DNA of 64,000 bases from Lytechinus pictus (Eukaryota; Echinodermata; Echinoidea; Temnopleuroida; Toxopneustidae), in NCBI RefSeq assembly GCF_037042905.1, contig NC_087246.1, positions 37,628,001 to 37,692,000 of the forward strand. Reading direction: 5' to 3'. The notes below the pieces were generated by a model. That model saw only the letters and a program-made list of their open reading frames with translations. It did not search any database and had not been told where the DNA came from. The translations under genes and the position numbers were made by a program. Of this stretch, positions 23,690-36,800 are shown one piece after another (positions within the stretch are counted from its first letter, which is position 1; every line of letters begins with the position of its first letter).

Positions 23690-24650
23690 AGCATGGATGC
23701 TTCCACATCAATGTGTAAGCATGCTGAGATTTCCTGTTGCAGGATAAGACTTTCCGTCTTAGCTTGGTCTGAACTCTGAAGGAATATCAGATACCTTGAT
23801 ATGTTTGCTTGGTGTGTTGATGTAACAGTGATTAAGCAGGCTGAGAATTTCTGTTGCAAGGTGAGTTCTGTTGCACGATGAGACTCTTTGTTGTTATAGA
23901 ATTTGAACTGTAAGCTGATACTTGATGGTTTAGCCAGGAAGCATGCTGAGTATCTCTTGCAGGATGATGCTCTTTGTCTAAGACACATCTTAGTGGATAG
24001 CAGATACCTTGATGGGTTTTAGTGTGTTGATGCAACAGTGAGTAAGCTCTTGGTGAGAGCTTCTGTTGCAAGATGAGACTCTTTGTCTTAACAAAGGTTC
24101 AACCAATAGCTGATACCCTGATGGGTCTGAGCTAGGTGTTGCTGATGTAACAATGAGTAAGCATGCTGAAAGTTTTTGTTGCAAGATGAGTTTTGATGCA
24201 AGGTGAGTCTCTTTGTCTCAGCCAAGTCTGAACCAACAGCCAATACCTTGATGGGATTAGATAGGTGCTGTTGATACAGTGAGTAAAGCATGCTGAGAGA
24301 TTCTGTTGCAAGAGGAGATTCCTTGCCTCAACCAGGGGGCCGTTTCATAAAGTTGTTCATAAGTTAAGAGCGACTATAAGAACGACTGGTGATCCTTTCT
24401 TTGGTAAATGGTATACACCATTGGCGATGGTTTAGCGCGTAAGAAAGGATCACCAGTCATTCTTAAAGTCGCTCTTAACTTACGAACAGCTTTATGAAAC
24501 GGCTCCCAGGTCTGAAAGGATAGCTGATAACTTGATGGCTCTAGCTAGGTGTTGATGAAGTAACAGTGAGTAAGCACGGTGAGAGTTTCTGTTGCAGGAT
24601 GAGACTCTTTGTCTTCGCCAGGTCTGAAGTAATGGCCGATACCCTGATAC
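23690..24650 (-). repeat. Tandem array of degenerate copies of the TRAPPC8 3' coding end
   Basis: About seven units of roughly 100-130 bp, the first inside exon 29. On the plus strand each carries GATACCTTGATGGG-like, GTTGATGTAACAGTGAGTAA-like and TTCTGTTGCAAGATGAGACT-like blocks. GATACC-type anchors occur near 23786, 23905, 24003, 24108, 24240, 24523 and 24639. Units 5 and 6 are separated by a palindromic element insertion (24337-24505). The outer copies have stops and frameshifts. Confidence 0.8.
24337..24505. mobile_element. Foldback MITE, GGGCCGTTTCAT family
   Basis: A nearly perfect palindrome of about 170 bp with ends GGGCCGTTTCATAAAG and CTTTATGAAACGGCTC. It is flanked by CCAGG at 24332-24336 and 24506-24510 (candidate target duplication) and interrupts the TRAPPC8-derived array. 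No ORF. Confidence 0.75.
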
Positions 24651-24811
24651 TGCTTAGATCATAAACCCCTGGTTGAGTGCAGCACGAGAGAAGGCCCATC
24701 TGACATTCCTGCCTGGAGTCTAGGGTAAGATGACGACTAGCCTGACTCACCCAGCTGAAACCATTGCTCGTAGGAGGTGACGTGATACGAGATCCACTCT
24801 GCTCCGTTGTA
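24541..24811 (-). CDS. TRAPPC8: TRAPPC8 exon 29 (terminal; end overlaps tandem array)
   Basis: Acceptor AATTACAG. Encodes GFSWVSQASRHLTLDSRQ, CTQPGVYDLSSIRVSA and a C-terminus ending TSSTPS before TAG. The final 35 or so codons (24541-24645) are one unit of a tandem repeat that continues downstream. They remain alignable to the vertebrate C-terminus, so they are genuine coding sequence. Confidence 0.92.
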
Positions 24812-27800
24812 CTGTAATTACAGATACAAAGAGAGGTTTTATTGTACATTTATGGATAATGAAAAAGAAATAACAATTAACAATCTAGATTTCCATTTCA
24901 ATAACAAATAAAATTCCTTCCAAATTCCAGAAACCTTTGTCACTTATCAAATATCATGCAACAATAAATGACCTCTTTAAAATCTTAACAACATACATCT
25001 GAATGAACATATTGTATGCAAAATTTCTCCACATATTGTAAATTAAATTAGAAAACAGTCTAATGTACATATTTTCTATTTAAGAACATGTTATTCAACT
25101 TATGGAGTGTTACAAGAAATTTGCAATTGATTGCAAGTCAATTTTAGGTCCCCAAATCAATCGTAAACCTAGCATTTACTTGCAAATTTTCAATCCATCG
25201 ATTGCCTGCTTCTTTATCAACAAGTTAAAATGATCTTCTTTAGTTAAAATTGATCTATCACTTGTGTGAATTTTTAACTGAAATTTGCAATTGATTGCAA
25301 ATATTTTTTAACAACACCCCATTAGACAGTAACTCATTCTCACCTCTCATTCTCGATGGCTGATGTGGTCTCTATCAAAACATCTAATGACGAGTCAGTG
25401 CAGTTACATAGCAATAATTTTATTGACAGTGTACATATCCTGTATCAAAGACAAATCAGAAGAAACAGCACACAGGTCAAGTCATGTAAAATGTTTCAAT
25501 GAAATTACAAACTTGACAAGAAATAATTGAAACCAGTTGCATTCATTCACTAATCTTTACATTATTAGTTATTGTTTCATTCAGCAAATTGAACCATTTA
25601 ACAGTCAAAATACTATATTTTACTCATTTCACATGTTAAATCAGTCATAAGTAATTTTCTTATTGCTTCTATAAAAACTCAATGCATATGAATATTATAG
25701 GAAGGGAAAAATGCAATGGGTATTCTTTTTTCTTTAACAATTATTGTCAATAAGCTTCAAAATAATTGGAAAAGTGGATCAGAGTAGAAACAGATGTGGC
25801 TTCTTCACTGGCACTGTTCACTCTGCCCTCATTTCATTTCAAATTCATTACCATAACGAATTACACGCTATTCCCACATCAATCAATCATTAGTGTTTAG
25901 TCCCATGTGCTGATAGTTGAAGAAGTATCCTCACCTGTTTTTGTTGAAGTCATTCTGTACAGCTTCTGTGTATTGTAAGCTGTATTTAAGTAGTGACGAC
26001 ATGACCTCATGGCCTGGAAGGACTGGTTCAAGACTCACTGGTTCTTTGACAAACTTAACCTGCTTCTGCTCTATGGGAAGCTGCATAACATACACAAAAA
26101 GGGGTATGAAGTATTACATGGAGTTGCCCTTGTTCAGGATTCACTATGCCCACCTGAACCTGTAACCACTTTTACTTCCAAAGGCTGAAAAACATTTCAT
26201 TTCTTTCTTTTTTATATATTCATCTATTTTCAATACATTAACCCTCTCCCTCCTCATTTTGGGAAGTTTCCTTGACCGCTTTTCAATTTTTCTTCAAATT
26301 TGCAAAAATAAATTTTTTAATGAAAGCAAGGAGAAAGATGCATTATTACCAACAGAAAACAACCAATGAGTACAGCAATTTTCATAATTTAACAATGTTT
26401 AAATAATTTTTTTTAATTTTTTTTTTTCAACATTGTTGAATAACGTTAACAAATGTACATAATATAAAGTAGCACCTGTCAAATCAAATAACCAAATGCA
26501 TGATGGTATTCCATTGATTTAAAAATGGCATTTATGTAACTCATCTCAACAGAACCTATGTCAAATACTTTGTTACCACCTCCATAAAGAGCCGAATGCC
26601 TAATTGATTAGTCAAATCAAAAGTGTTCATTGTTGAAAGTAGTGATAATGATAGACATACCTTTCTTACTGGATGTGATAGTGTATCTGTGCTGATCTGA
26701 TCGATTGTAAGATGACTCTGACCGTATAATACATGATCATCACCATCTTCATCAACAACAAAGGCCTGAAATAAAACAAAAAACACTCATCAGGTGTTCT
26801 ACAGTAAAGATATTGCAAGATCATGATGAAACAAAAACATAACATGCTAAAACATTTTGGGACTGATCCATTATTTCTATATGGCATAGCATTTTATTAA
26901 AATAGAAATAAACAAGAGTTTCGCTAAGGGGAGCACATAATACGCCTGCCTGTAACACGGAAAATGGAGTTATTGGTCAAGCAAGAAAAGTGGAAGGTGG
27001 CGACTTCACCTTTGACTGTCTGACATCAAAATCAATAGAATTCCTGGGATCTATGCTGTCTGAACTTAAATCAATTGAATTCCTGGGATCTATGCTAGTA
27101 TCATACACACCAAATTATATAAGCCTACAATGTATAGGTTAAGTTAAAATAAAGTTATCACATTTACAAGGACTGCAGAAGGGTAAGATGAAAACATGTC
27201 ACTGTGACCTTGACCTTTTGACCTCAAAATCATAGGCTTTTACGCATTTACAAGGAAAAGTAAACGGACGGACGGACAGAGAGCCTGATACTATAATACA
27301 TCCCGTCTAGATGGGCGTATAAAAAAGAGTTACTTTCATTTCATCACCATAAAGGTAGGCAAGTCCCAACAGAGTATTAACAATAGTAATTTTAATAGCA
27401 GGGCCCACTGGGAGAAGTGGCTATCCTGGGTTTATATACCATTATTATCATTATGATTATTAATCTCATAATTCTTACCTTCCATAAGACAAGTAATGCT
27501 GTATCAGCCAAACTACACTCCACTAACATATTGTCTACTGGTGCTGTTTGCCTGGTAGTCAACCAACTCTCTGTGCTACTGCTCCCTATACTCCCTGGAG
27601 TGGTAGCCGGTGAGAAGGGACTATCACCTATCAAACCAGTCTCACTTTGCCTATCCTTCAGTTTGGAGCGGAGATAAAAATCTGCACATGGCATGGTGTT
27701 ACTGGGTGCCTGGATAATAATGATATGGTGGGGGGGGGAGAAGTTATAACACTAATATTGCAATGCATATGATAATGCTAGAGGTCATAATTTCTATAAG

Positions 27801-30800
27801 GCAAGGCTGTATGTGTCGATGAAAAGGGGAGCCATTCCAATATTTCAACATTTCCAACTCACATCTAGATGTATTGTAAAAGGCACAGATGCATTTGAAA
27901 AAAAGGGATAGACTTAATTCATATGTAAATGCCAGTTAAGGTAACATAAGTAAAAATCAGTTGAATAGATTCAAATAAAATGCCCAACAAAATGTTTGTG
28001 TACCGGTATGTATGTATAGATGAAAATATGTACCCCAATATTCTGGTAAAAAATGCTTAATTGCTGAGAAATAGACACAATTAGCATGGCAGTCCAGCCT
28101 GTTGGATCTTTTATAAGCAATAATATTCACTGTCCAACATGTGCTAAGCTATGTTGTTAATCTTTAGTATGATCTTTTTTTTTTAGATTTCATGATTTTA
28201 CAGAGCCCGGTTTATGTACAGAAAATAAACCAGATCTAGATCTACAATGATTTGGTGACATTTAACCATGATTCCAAAGACTACCTCATGAAACTGCAAC
28301 TACAGATACTTCATTTCAACTTATTTTTCATGCTAATAAAGTATGTCAGTATAACCCGTGATCAATATTACTATGTAGCAATCTTACAATACACCTCATA
28401 GATACTTCAATAGGCATTGTGAAATGTAAGATAAAAGAATTAGCATTAACAATTGAATACCATTTTTTTTCTTACCTTATCTTTGCCAAAGAGCACACTT
28501 GAAAATGTAACAGCAGATCTACTTGGCTCTTCTATAAAGCAAACATAATGAAATATTGTTAGACTAAATAACCTTTCACATACAAATAGTGAAAAGATGA
28601 GAATCTGTTTAGTAGTGATGCAGTTCACTTGAGGTGTTTTAGCACACAAATGTGAATACCAGAGATGTCTTAATATCACAAACTTAAACCAGTGCACAAC
28701 ATGCTTCATAAGTTAAAAAGGAAGTTATCATATTTCTATGGATCACACAGAACAAGGATACTAACTTTCTTTTATGACATTACAAAAGAAGCTGTTAATT
28801 ATGATGCATACCAAGCACTTCAAATCTACGATAGCCTTCTCTTTGAAAGAATGCACGTTATGGTGTCTAATTTTACATGCTAGAAGTTAAGTGGTACATA
28901 TAAACATCATGGATGCAGTGTGCAACTTGCTGCACTTTTGCTGTATGCTACAGCCTCGAACCCGTGTTTCAATACCAAAGACAAAAACTAAAGACAAAAC
29001 AATCCTTTCATTCATATCATGGGTAACGGAGCATTTACCGGTATACAGAATTGACTTCCAATAAACGCAATTGACATAAACTCACTTGAATTATGCATTA
29101 ATGTTATTAACACAGTCAAGTTCAATAAAATTTCTTGCAAAATGCACACAAAATGCATGTGATGATTTAGTAAAGTAATGTTCTATACATGTATTTTTAT
29201 TGATGATTTCGCAAAAATGTTAATAACAACCTTACAACAACAATTAATTCTAATCCCTGGACATACCTAATTGTTTTGCCTTGAAGCACAGCTTTTGAGA
29301 TTCACCACTCCCAATCCTCAGATCTGAAATCATAATATAAACATTATTCTTCAAACAAAACTTCCTATATGACACATTCTAACGAACAAAACATATTGTA
29401 TACTTATGTTATACTTCATATCTATTGCTTTCAATGTAAGCTTTGCATTTAGACATCTTCTGAACAATGTCACTGCTAGCTAAAATGTAAATGTGACATT
29501 GCAATTCATTTATGTTTTGAAGTGTACATAATGTAAAAAACAAATGATTTACCTTATTTACATTGATCTAGAACTCCCATTTGATTAATAAGTAACTTTA
29601 TCTCCAATGAATTGAACAACAGCCATAAGAAATTCATTACAGATATCCAATAACAGTTTCTCCCATCAAAATCTTGCATGTTAAAGTGAAGAAAAAAATA
29701 AAACCCATCCCCCAATATTCAGATTTCTACTCCTTATTGTCTCATCATTCTGAAATTAAAACCTTATCACAACCCTAACGTCAACACAAAGTATTCAGAT
29801 GACATGAGCCTACAGCAAATTGCTTTATTTTTTTACAATCGATCGTACATTGTAGTCAATGCAATCAATCATAACAATTTCTTGTACGATCATTGCTAAG
29901 CTTTGTACGAAGGGGCCCTTGTGGGTGTTTCATAAAGCTGGTCAAAAAGTTACAAGAGATTTTACGCCTGACTGTAACATGTAACCCTTTCTTGTGATAA
30001 ATGATATATCCCAATGTAGCGGACCAAACACTAAAGAGCATAGAACAGTCGTTTGTAAAGTCACTCGTAACTTAAGAACAGCTGTATGAAACACCATCCC
30101 TGTCACCATCATGACATGTTATTCTGGATGTGAACTAACCTGCATCTGGTGTGACTAAAGGAGAAAGATACCATCTGTGACTGACCCCCGTCACATGTTG
30201 TAAGCTGATCTCTGTAATGCTGGAATCATGCACCTGCACAAACAATAAAAGAATATAACTTTCATTACCACAATCATGGGACTTTTTAAAAACAGAATTC
30301 GCATTATAGCCATCAGGAAACAGGATATTGACGGGAAAAATAAGGGGAAAGAGTAGAATGAAGAACTAATTTATCACATACAAGGATGGATTCTTTTGGC
30401 TTGTAGGTAATAATACCAACACGATAACGCTGATGTTAACAGCGCATGCAGGTGGAAAGCCTTGTTCACCAATGTCTGAAACAGAAAAGGCGCTTAGCGA
30501 GGAAGTCCAGTTCCAAAGACATATACCCCAGAGCTGCCAAGTTGTATTTTGCATTTTCAGTATTCTTATCCCCCAAAATCAGTATTTTGACAAAAAAAAA
30601 AGTATTTTACCGTGTGAGATAAATATTTTGTATTTTTCCCCAAAAAAGTGTATTACATAATAAAATGCTTGGCGCACTCGCCCATCACGGCGCTCAAGCA
30701 GCATGCAAGCTAAAATGCGCACTGCTCTTGTAGATGAAAAAAAAAACCATTGAAACTTGTGTATATCTCACCCTGGTTTTTACAAAATGATTGAAAAAAA

Positions 30801-33800
30801 AAACAAGTTACCTGAAATAACATTGATCTAATAACCATATTTGTGTATGTTTTATGAAATAGAGACATATAGAGATGATTTTTCTCAATAAATTACGATT
30901 TCGTAAAAAAATAAAATAATTTTTTTTGTTTTTGTTTTTAAAACAAAAAACATATTTTAAAAAAAAAAAACGTACTGCCGTATTTTGGTTGCAAAAACGT
31001 ACTAAATACGGCTAAATCGTACTGGTTGGCAGGTCTGATACCCCAATACCAAACTTGAGCATTAATATCACTAATATTCTTGTATAGTTTCATGCACTGA
31101 TTTGCACTTACCCTTTACATCTCTACAACTGACTTTTTTTCAAATTTTTCTCTGCATATTACTTATATTCGAAATACTCTATACTGGTAATATCCAAAAT
31201 CACATTTTATATATATTCTGTATATATAAATACCCAATAAATTTCCCATATCTTACTTGGTTCATGTTTTCTATTGTGAGTGAGACGATAAGGTTGAGAC
31301 TATTAGTATCCTCCTCTCTCCTACTATCAAAAGACTGAGCTCTATCTGCTCTAGCTGATAGTGATACTGAGTTACTCGTCTGTATAGTAGTTGTGTGCTG
31401 TAACGTTCTATGCCTGGAGAGAACGAGACAAAATCAAAAGGAAATATTTGGGATAAAACATCACCTCAAAGGTACTATTATACACATCTTGGTTGTTATA
31501 TTACTTCACATTGAGAATCATTATTTTTAAACCCTACATCGTGTTTCTTGGATCTTCTTATTATGTAGGCATGCTGATCTATCACATGTCTGGCTTTTTT
31601 TACCAGGCATTAAGTCAATTGGAAAGTTGATTATGCGAAATGATAAAATTCATCAAATGTAGTATGTATTTTAAACATATGTTGTGTTTTTCATGTAAAG
31701 TAAAATTCACATCTATTCCATTAGTCAACATCATCAACCCTAAAAAGACTGGGCTAACTTGGAGGTATTGACAACTGTGAAGTGCTTTGTGTAACGTTTA
31801 CTCACCTAATCTTTGTATTTTCCTCAGTGGTTTCATAGTAGAACAACATCCTAACATCATGAAGACCACTTTCATCTGGACCCCTGATCCACAATGGCAC
31901 TGATAACGAGGCATCCGGAACAAGCCTCCCCTCTGGCAAGACAATTTCAGTCACATTATTCACATTGCACTGGCCCGCTTCAATCTCGTGTCTCACACAC
32001 TCCCCCGAATCCAACAGTGGAACAGTCCTGCCTCCTGATTGGCTGAGGCTACTAGAGTTACTACTGCTGCTGGTCAGTGATTGGCTGGAAGAAGAGTTTG
32101 AAGGGAATCCATGGGAGTGTCCTCCGAATGAGAAGATTTCGGGTCTGTCCGAGATGGTATGTAGTTTGTGAAGTGGGCAAGTTCCCTTGTTTGAGATCTC
32201 TACGTGGATTTGGCTGATCTCTCCACACATTAGGTTTGTTGGCATTGAAGAAAATGTAACCTTGAAATACAAACAGAAGGGATGAAGTACTAACACACGA
32301 CAATGAATAACATTATTTCACTTTTCAAATACACACGACTTTGAATATAAATAGGTCAAAGAAGATATACAGCAAAAAGTTCTCTGATTGCTTATCAACA
32401 AGCACTCATGCCTTTTAGCGGGCAGATGAAACCGCCACCGCTCCCATGTCTATATTACATTTTCAGAACTAATAAGCCGAGGAACAGTGATATAGAATGT
32501 CTCTATTCAGGCAAATACGTCAATAACATGTTCACACATGGCAATGTATAGACATGATTGTATTGGGGAATTTGGGTAAACATGTCAACCTGGGGACCGT
32601 TTCATCAACATTTTTGTCTGACAAGGTGTCAGATCTGACATCTTTCCTTGATTCTGATTGGCTGAGAGGCACTGTTACTATAGCAACTGTCGGATCAAAT
32701 GGGACTTGTCAGATAAAACGTCCGACAAGTCCTTTCATGAAATGCTCCCCTGAAGTCTGTGTATTGAAATCACCTCAAGGAAATAAGTTCATTGACATCC
32801 CATACAACCATCATTTCTAAACAAATGTACCAAAACAGCATGTGAAGCAGGTCCCTCATGCAGATATGGGAAGTGTTTCATGTAAACCACTGATTTTCAT
32901 TAAAAAATTTGCTCTTGGTCTATCAGATGCAAGGATTTAAATAGATTATAACGATGGTCACTGAAAATTACTGATTATTTTTTTTCATGAAATGCCCCCA
33001 AGATATAAATACTGTATTTATCAATTCTGGAATCCAAAATCCTGAAACTTGTCTAAATTTTGCTCATGTACATCATTAGAACAATGTCTGCATTCTTTGC
33101 TAGTTGAAACATTGAATCTACCCATAACCACTAATTTAGGTTATGAACCAAACAAATGAGTAGAAGTTTGTGTGAATAAGTACCTCTAGGAGTGGCATGG
33201 GAGGAGCTATAACTGGATCTAGTCTCCTATCAGGTCCATACACCACACCAATTCGCTCAGCTTTGGTCACATTCAACCTCGGTCCTTGGATGTCAAGATC
33301 CTGCATGCCTTGGACCTGTGCCACACTTGACCCTAACGAGACTGGTCTCTTGACCCCTAACCTGCCATCAATGACCTCTTGGTTGGTTGATGGTTCTGTG
33401 ATCTGATTGGTGGAAGGTTGGGCTGATAGGCTGTACGCTACGCCTGTTATATGAAGCTCTCCTGTCTGGAGTGGTGTCAGGCCTAAGTAAAGCTGTAGTA
33501 ATAGAGAACATCAAGCAGACGGACATGTAACTACGGTTCCAGGACATTTGCTCTGGCAACAATTGCTCTGATGGAAAATTTGCATGTTAAGCCAAACATA
33601 AAACCTAACCTGCAAAACTGAACAAACTATAATCCCAGTAATTACATTATACTGAACCAAAAACTCTATTACAATCCTAACTCTAAGACTGGAGCAAATG
33701 TCGCAGGAGCATATGTTGAGTCACTGTAACTATATGTGCATGTGTGTCTAAAGACATTGTAAAATAACAATAATGATAATAGTCAACATTTGTATAGCGC

Positions 33801-36800
33801 ACTTGCCATAAGATACAAATTGCTCGGTCAGCATAGAGTAAATATGTACGAATTACCCAGTAGTGACAGTATTGGTCTACATCCAATGCACAGGTGATCA
33901 GTAGATAAATAGTATTACAAATTAACATAAAATCTAAGGATTTTATTTATAATGATTTGGAGATTTTTAAGAGCCAATGTGCTAATCTAACTCTAAAATC
34001 ATATCATTCCATCTTAATATATATTTGAATTGAAATAAAACCTTATTCAATGTCACATTATCTCATTCATCAGTATTTTTTTTCTAGCTTTTATCTCAAC
34101 TTCCTTTCTGTTTTGTTTCACTTCAATCATTTGTATCCCTTCCTCTGATCAAGGCAAACTGTGCATCTTTACTGTCCGCTATTCAAACCAAGCATATTTC
34201 AGTATAACATCCATTCAATTACAATCCAACCAGACTTTATGTAAAATTGCTGATTGTATGCTTTAAAGACGTCTTCTCAGACCAATAGTTTAATTTACCT
34301 TCAACAAATTTCATATGGTTATCAACATCTTAGTTCAAACTTGATATCACTTCAAATCCTACTAAAATCATAATTGATATCAATGATAATAAAAGTATAG
34401 AAAATCAGAAATAAATAAGACTCACCAGCTTGTAATCATTTGCTGCTAAAACAACTTCTGGAATGCTTTCAACCTTAACTACATTTTCTACACTTCCAAC
34501 CTAAAGAAAAATACGGAAAATTAATGTCAAAGTCATTACTCAGAATGTCTCAACTTTCTTTTATTCAAATATATCTCCAAGTCCTATGGCAGCACCTAAC
34601 GATGTTAAATGGTACATGATATGCGCTATACGAATTCTATATTATTATCATTATTAATAAATTTCAGTTATATCTGTCAAATTTATAATATCATGTTAAA
34701 TGCTGTACACAAATTAAGAATCATAAGAGCACGAGATGTGTTTTAAAAATATTACATGCATGACAGGAGGATAAATACTTGACCAGTTTAGACCATCCTT
34801 CAGCATGAACTATGATGACTGAATAATGTGTATTTGACTAATCAATCGTCTATTAAAGCAATTTCCAAAACTTGAAAGAGAAGAAACTTACTCCATCATC
34901 TCTTACGTCAGCATCATTTGACAAAACTGGCGATTGCTGCTCTGGATTCTCTTGATTACCGCCCTCGTAGTTCACAGGTAGAAATTTCCAGAGTAGGGTG
35001 ATGTTGGTGAGGATGATAGGTACCTTGAGTGGGTTCTCTAAGACTAGTTCAATTGTCATTGGTTCTGAAGAAAGACCAGATACAATCAAGCAATGTGGAG
35101 GGGTTATAAATAAGCCATATCTCATTTAAGCCTTCTAGAGTACCAAAATTTTCCCGAAGAACAATATTTTAGAATGCACCATAATGTTGATCTACCATTT
35201 GTATAGGCTGGTAAAGATCAATAATTTTTTTTTGCTGTATATTTCATGTGTAATCTGCTCTTAAGAAATGTCAACCTTCTTGTATCCTGCAATACAACAA
35301 TACATACGCTGCTTGTCAATGTCGTCCTGCATGTGACCTTACCTCTAAATGTAATGCATATCTGTCCAGGTGTATAAGGAAATAAATGGTCTTTTTTAGA
35401 AGGAACGGGTCAAATACAGTCAAGCTTACTTTATCAGTCTATAAAGGTGATATTTTCTCAAGGAGCACGTACTATAGATGGAAACGTTACAGACAACCAC
35501 CAAAGACCTCATTCTTGTATCCATTGAAAAGTCTTTAGCTACTGTTATAAGCTCCAAAAATCCTGCCATTTCATTGGTTAAGAGCATATTTGTAAAAGAT
35601 CCCTTGATTCTGTTATCGATTTCGAAGTGCCATGAAACTGGACCCTGTTCTGTGCTCTGTATGAACTGTGTCCTTACCTCCTACTATACCCAGAGGGCTT
35701 GTTGAGTTGTCTGTACCGCTATGAAGCAACTGAGGGTGGTACTGAAACCAAGACGGAGGGGACTTCCGTTTATTTGCTAGCGTGGCAACCGCCTCCTCCA
35801 TGTTGCACCAGTCCTCCATCTCAGCTCGGTCAAAGATACGACCAAAGGTCACCGATGTGGCTGCTATTCTTGAATCTTATTGTACAACAAAAGAAGACTC
35901 ATTTTCATTCATCTTTATTGAAGGAAAGCATATCAAATTGTTACATATACCAAAATTCAATAATCCCATAGGGCTGAATGAATAAATATAATGTTTCATA
36001 TTTTCATACAGGATTTAAGGGGGGGGGGGGTATTATGGTATAAAGTCAGTAATAAATTGAAGAGAAACATGCTAACTTTTTAATTTATGCACATTATCAA
36101 TGATAAGGAAGAGAAAAAAACTTAGTAATTTTAACAACCTCTGGACAAATACAAAATTCTTCAGCAACTTCGTAAATAATACTTGAAACTTTGCAGGAAT
36201 CGACACCTTTGTATGTTTCTTAAAGATATATTGCATGATAAAAATGCTGGTGGATGTTTCATAAAGCTGTTCGTAAATTAATAATGACTTCAAGGACAAC
36301 GGGTGAACCTTTCGCAAATGCTAAATAATCACCAATGAACGTTTAATGGTGAATATCATTTACCACAAGAAAGGATCATTAGCCGTTCTCAAAGTCACTC
36401 CTAACTTACGATCAGCTGTATGAAACGGCCCCCGGTTCATCATCGAATGGAATCTATGTGAGAATGCACAAACACATTTAAAATTTAGAACACCTGAAGA
36501 GGAGAGGATTCCCTTCCCGCTTCAGAAACGGAAAACTGGGGTGAAGCTCACCTGTGTACTGAGGTCTTATAGGAGAGGCAAGAAGAATCCTTGTGGCTGA
36601 TTTCTTAATGAATGGAAGAGGAAGCTGAGGTAATGGCATCACACACTGACCATCCTGGGATTGCGTTGTTAACAGTTGCTGTTATGGAAGGACACAACAT
36701 TCATTACATAACCCCCAAATTGTCAAATATAATTCTACTTCACAAAACCCCAAAAGCCTCATTTGATTTGCTGAAGAGGAACAAAGTAGAAGGGTTGCAT

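Noticed and set aside
32554-32820. 88-codon ORF in a TRAPPC8 intron
   Set aside because: Overlaps an inverted-repeat element (GGGGACCGTTTCAT ends) and has no conserved features.
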